A stretch of DNA of 64,000 bases from Lentzea sp. NEAU-D7 (GTDB taxonomy: Bacteria; Actinomycetota; Actinomycetes; Mycobacteriales; Pseudonocardiaceae): NCBI RefSeq assembly GCF_026242055.1, contig NZ_JAPJDL010000007.1:62001-126000 (forward strand). The letters are read 5' to 3'. The first letter of the stretch is position 1; every line of letters begins with the position of its first letter. Position numbers and translations under genes: made by a program. The notes below the pieces were generated by a model, which was not told where the DNA came from, made no database searches, and was given only the letters and a program-made list of their open reading frames with translations. Positions 63,709 through 64,000 of the stretch are shown here, one piece after another.

Positions 63709-64000
63709 TCTGAGAATTCGGCAGCATCGTTCCTGCCTGGGCTCCGCACGTGATGTGTCATCCACGCACTTCCCAGGGGTATCGGCTGGCCCATCCACGT
63801 GCCCCCGAGGGGGCTAACGGGCTGCCCGTATGCGATGCCGCATTTCCGGTTACACGCTATTTAGTTCCCAAAGAGCAAGCCTGGAGTGGCTAGCTTGAGG
63901 GACGCTCCGGACTTAGCAGCCATTTCTGGCGACCAGTATCCGGTCCCTCTCTTCCGTGCTGTGTCAAACCTTAGCAGGTCTGATCTGAATTCGCAAGTTA
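63709..64000. other. Right-edge region without a recognised gene
   Basis: About 290 nt with lower G+C than the rest of the window and no supported frame. A GC hairpin (GCCCC-CGAG-GGGGC type) lies at about 63800-63814. The sequence probably holds a long leader or divergent promoter region; the rest of the element is outside the window. Confidence 0.4.

Overview
The window is high-GC actinobacterial chromosome. It has many GTG starts, genes coupled by 4-nt stop/start overlaps, an actinobacterial-type Rho with a long disordered insert, a WXG/EspG/YbaB/DUF3558 type VII secretion-associated cluster, and the order argS-lysA-hom-thrC-thrB-rho-rpmE-prfA-prmC-tsaC-wecA-atpI-atpBEFHAGD...atpC-DUF2550-pduO-murA known from mycobacteria. 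The accessory families suggest a Pseudonocardiales actinomycete (Lentzea/Saccharothrix-like). That placement is inference; no 16S gene is present.

Bases 1-17198 and 25473-39679 are the conserved backbone, almost all on the minus strand: lysine/threonine synthesis, Rho, release factor 1 and its methylase, the tRNA t6A enzyme, WecA and the F1Fo ATP synthase. Three blocks interrupt it. (i) Between atpD and atpC lie an ECF sigma factor with a membrane partner, a two-gene ABC exporter and an MFS transporter, so the epsilon subunit gene is about 6.4 kb from the rest of the ATP synthase operon. (ii) Between tsaC and prmC lie an eight-gene plus-strand type VII secretion accessory/effector cluster (17466-23064) and a two-gene unit of unknown function whose proteins share a short Gly/Asn-rich motif (23439-25468). 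(iii) Between prmC and prfA lie a dihydrolipoyl dehydrogenase and an alpha/beta hydrolase. Bases 39849-50443 hold a DUF3105/DUF305 pair, an acyl-CoA dehydrogenase, a ROK regulator divergent from a large secreted GH92 mannosidase, and a CDF cation exporter.

A tRNA-Arg(CCG) at 50595 is followed by an integrase and excisionase, and from there to the right edge the DNA is an integrated mobile element (phage-like or ICE-like) read on the minus strand. Its genes are small; recognisable ones are ArdA antirestriction and a dATP/dGTP diphosphohydrolase-like protein. The element's other end lies outside the window.

The most striking feature is in this element. Twelve hammerhead self-cleaving ribozymes (type II permutation: GAAA, stem III, UC cleavage site, stem I, CUGANGA, with stem II open) occupy nearly every gap between successive genes from 56107 to 62436. 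Each starts 0-16 nt after a stop codon and, except one, ends 14-24 nt before the next start codon. Stem sequences covary between copies while the catalytic core and a short 3' tail are conserved. Downstream in the same element (52241-56106) the genes mostly overlap by 1-4 nt and no ribozymes are seen. The inference is a long polycistronic RNA that cuts itself into single-gene messages.
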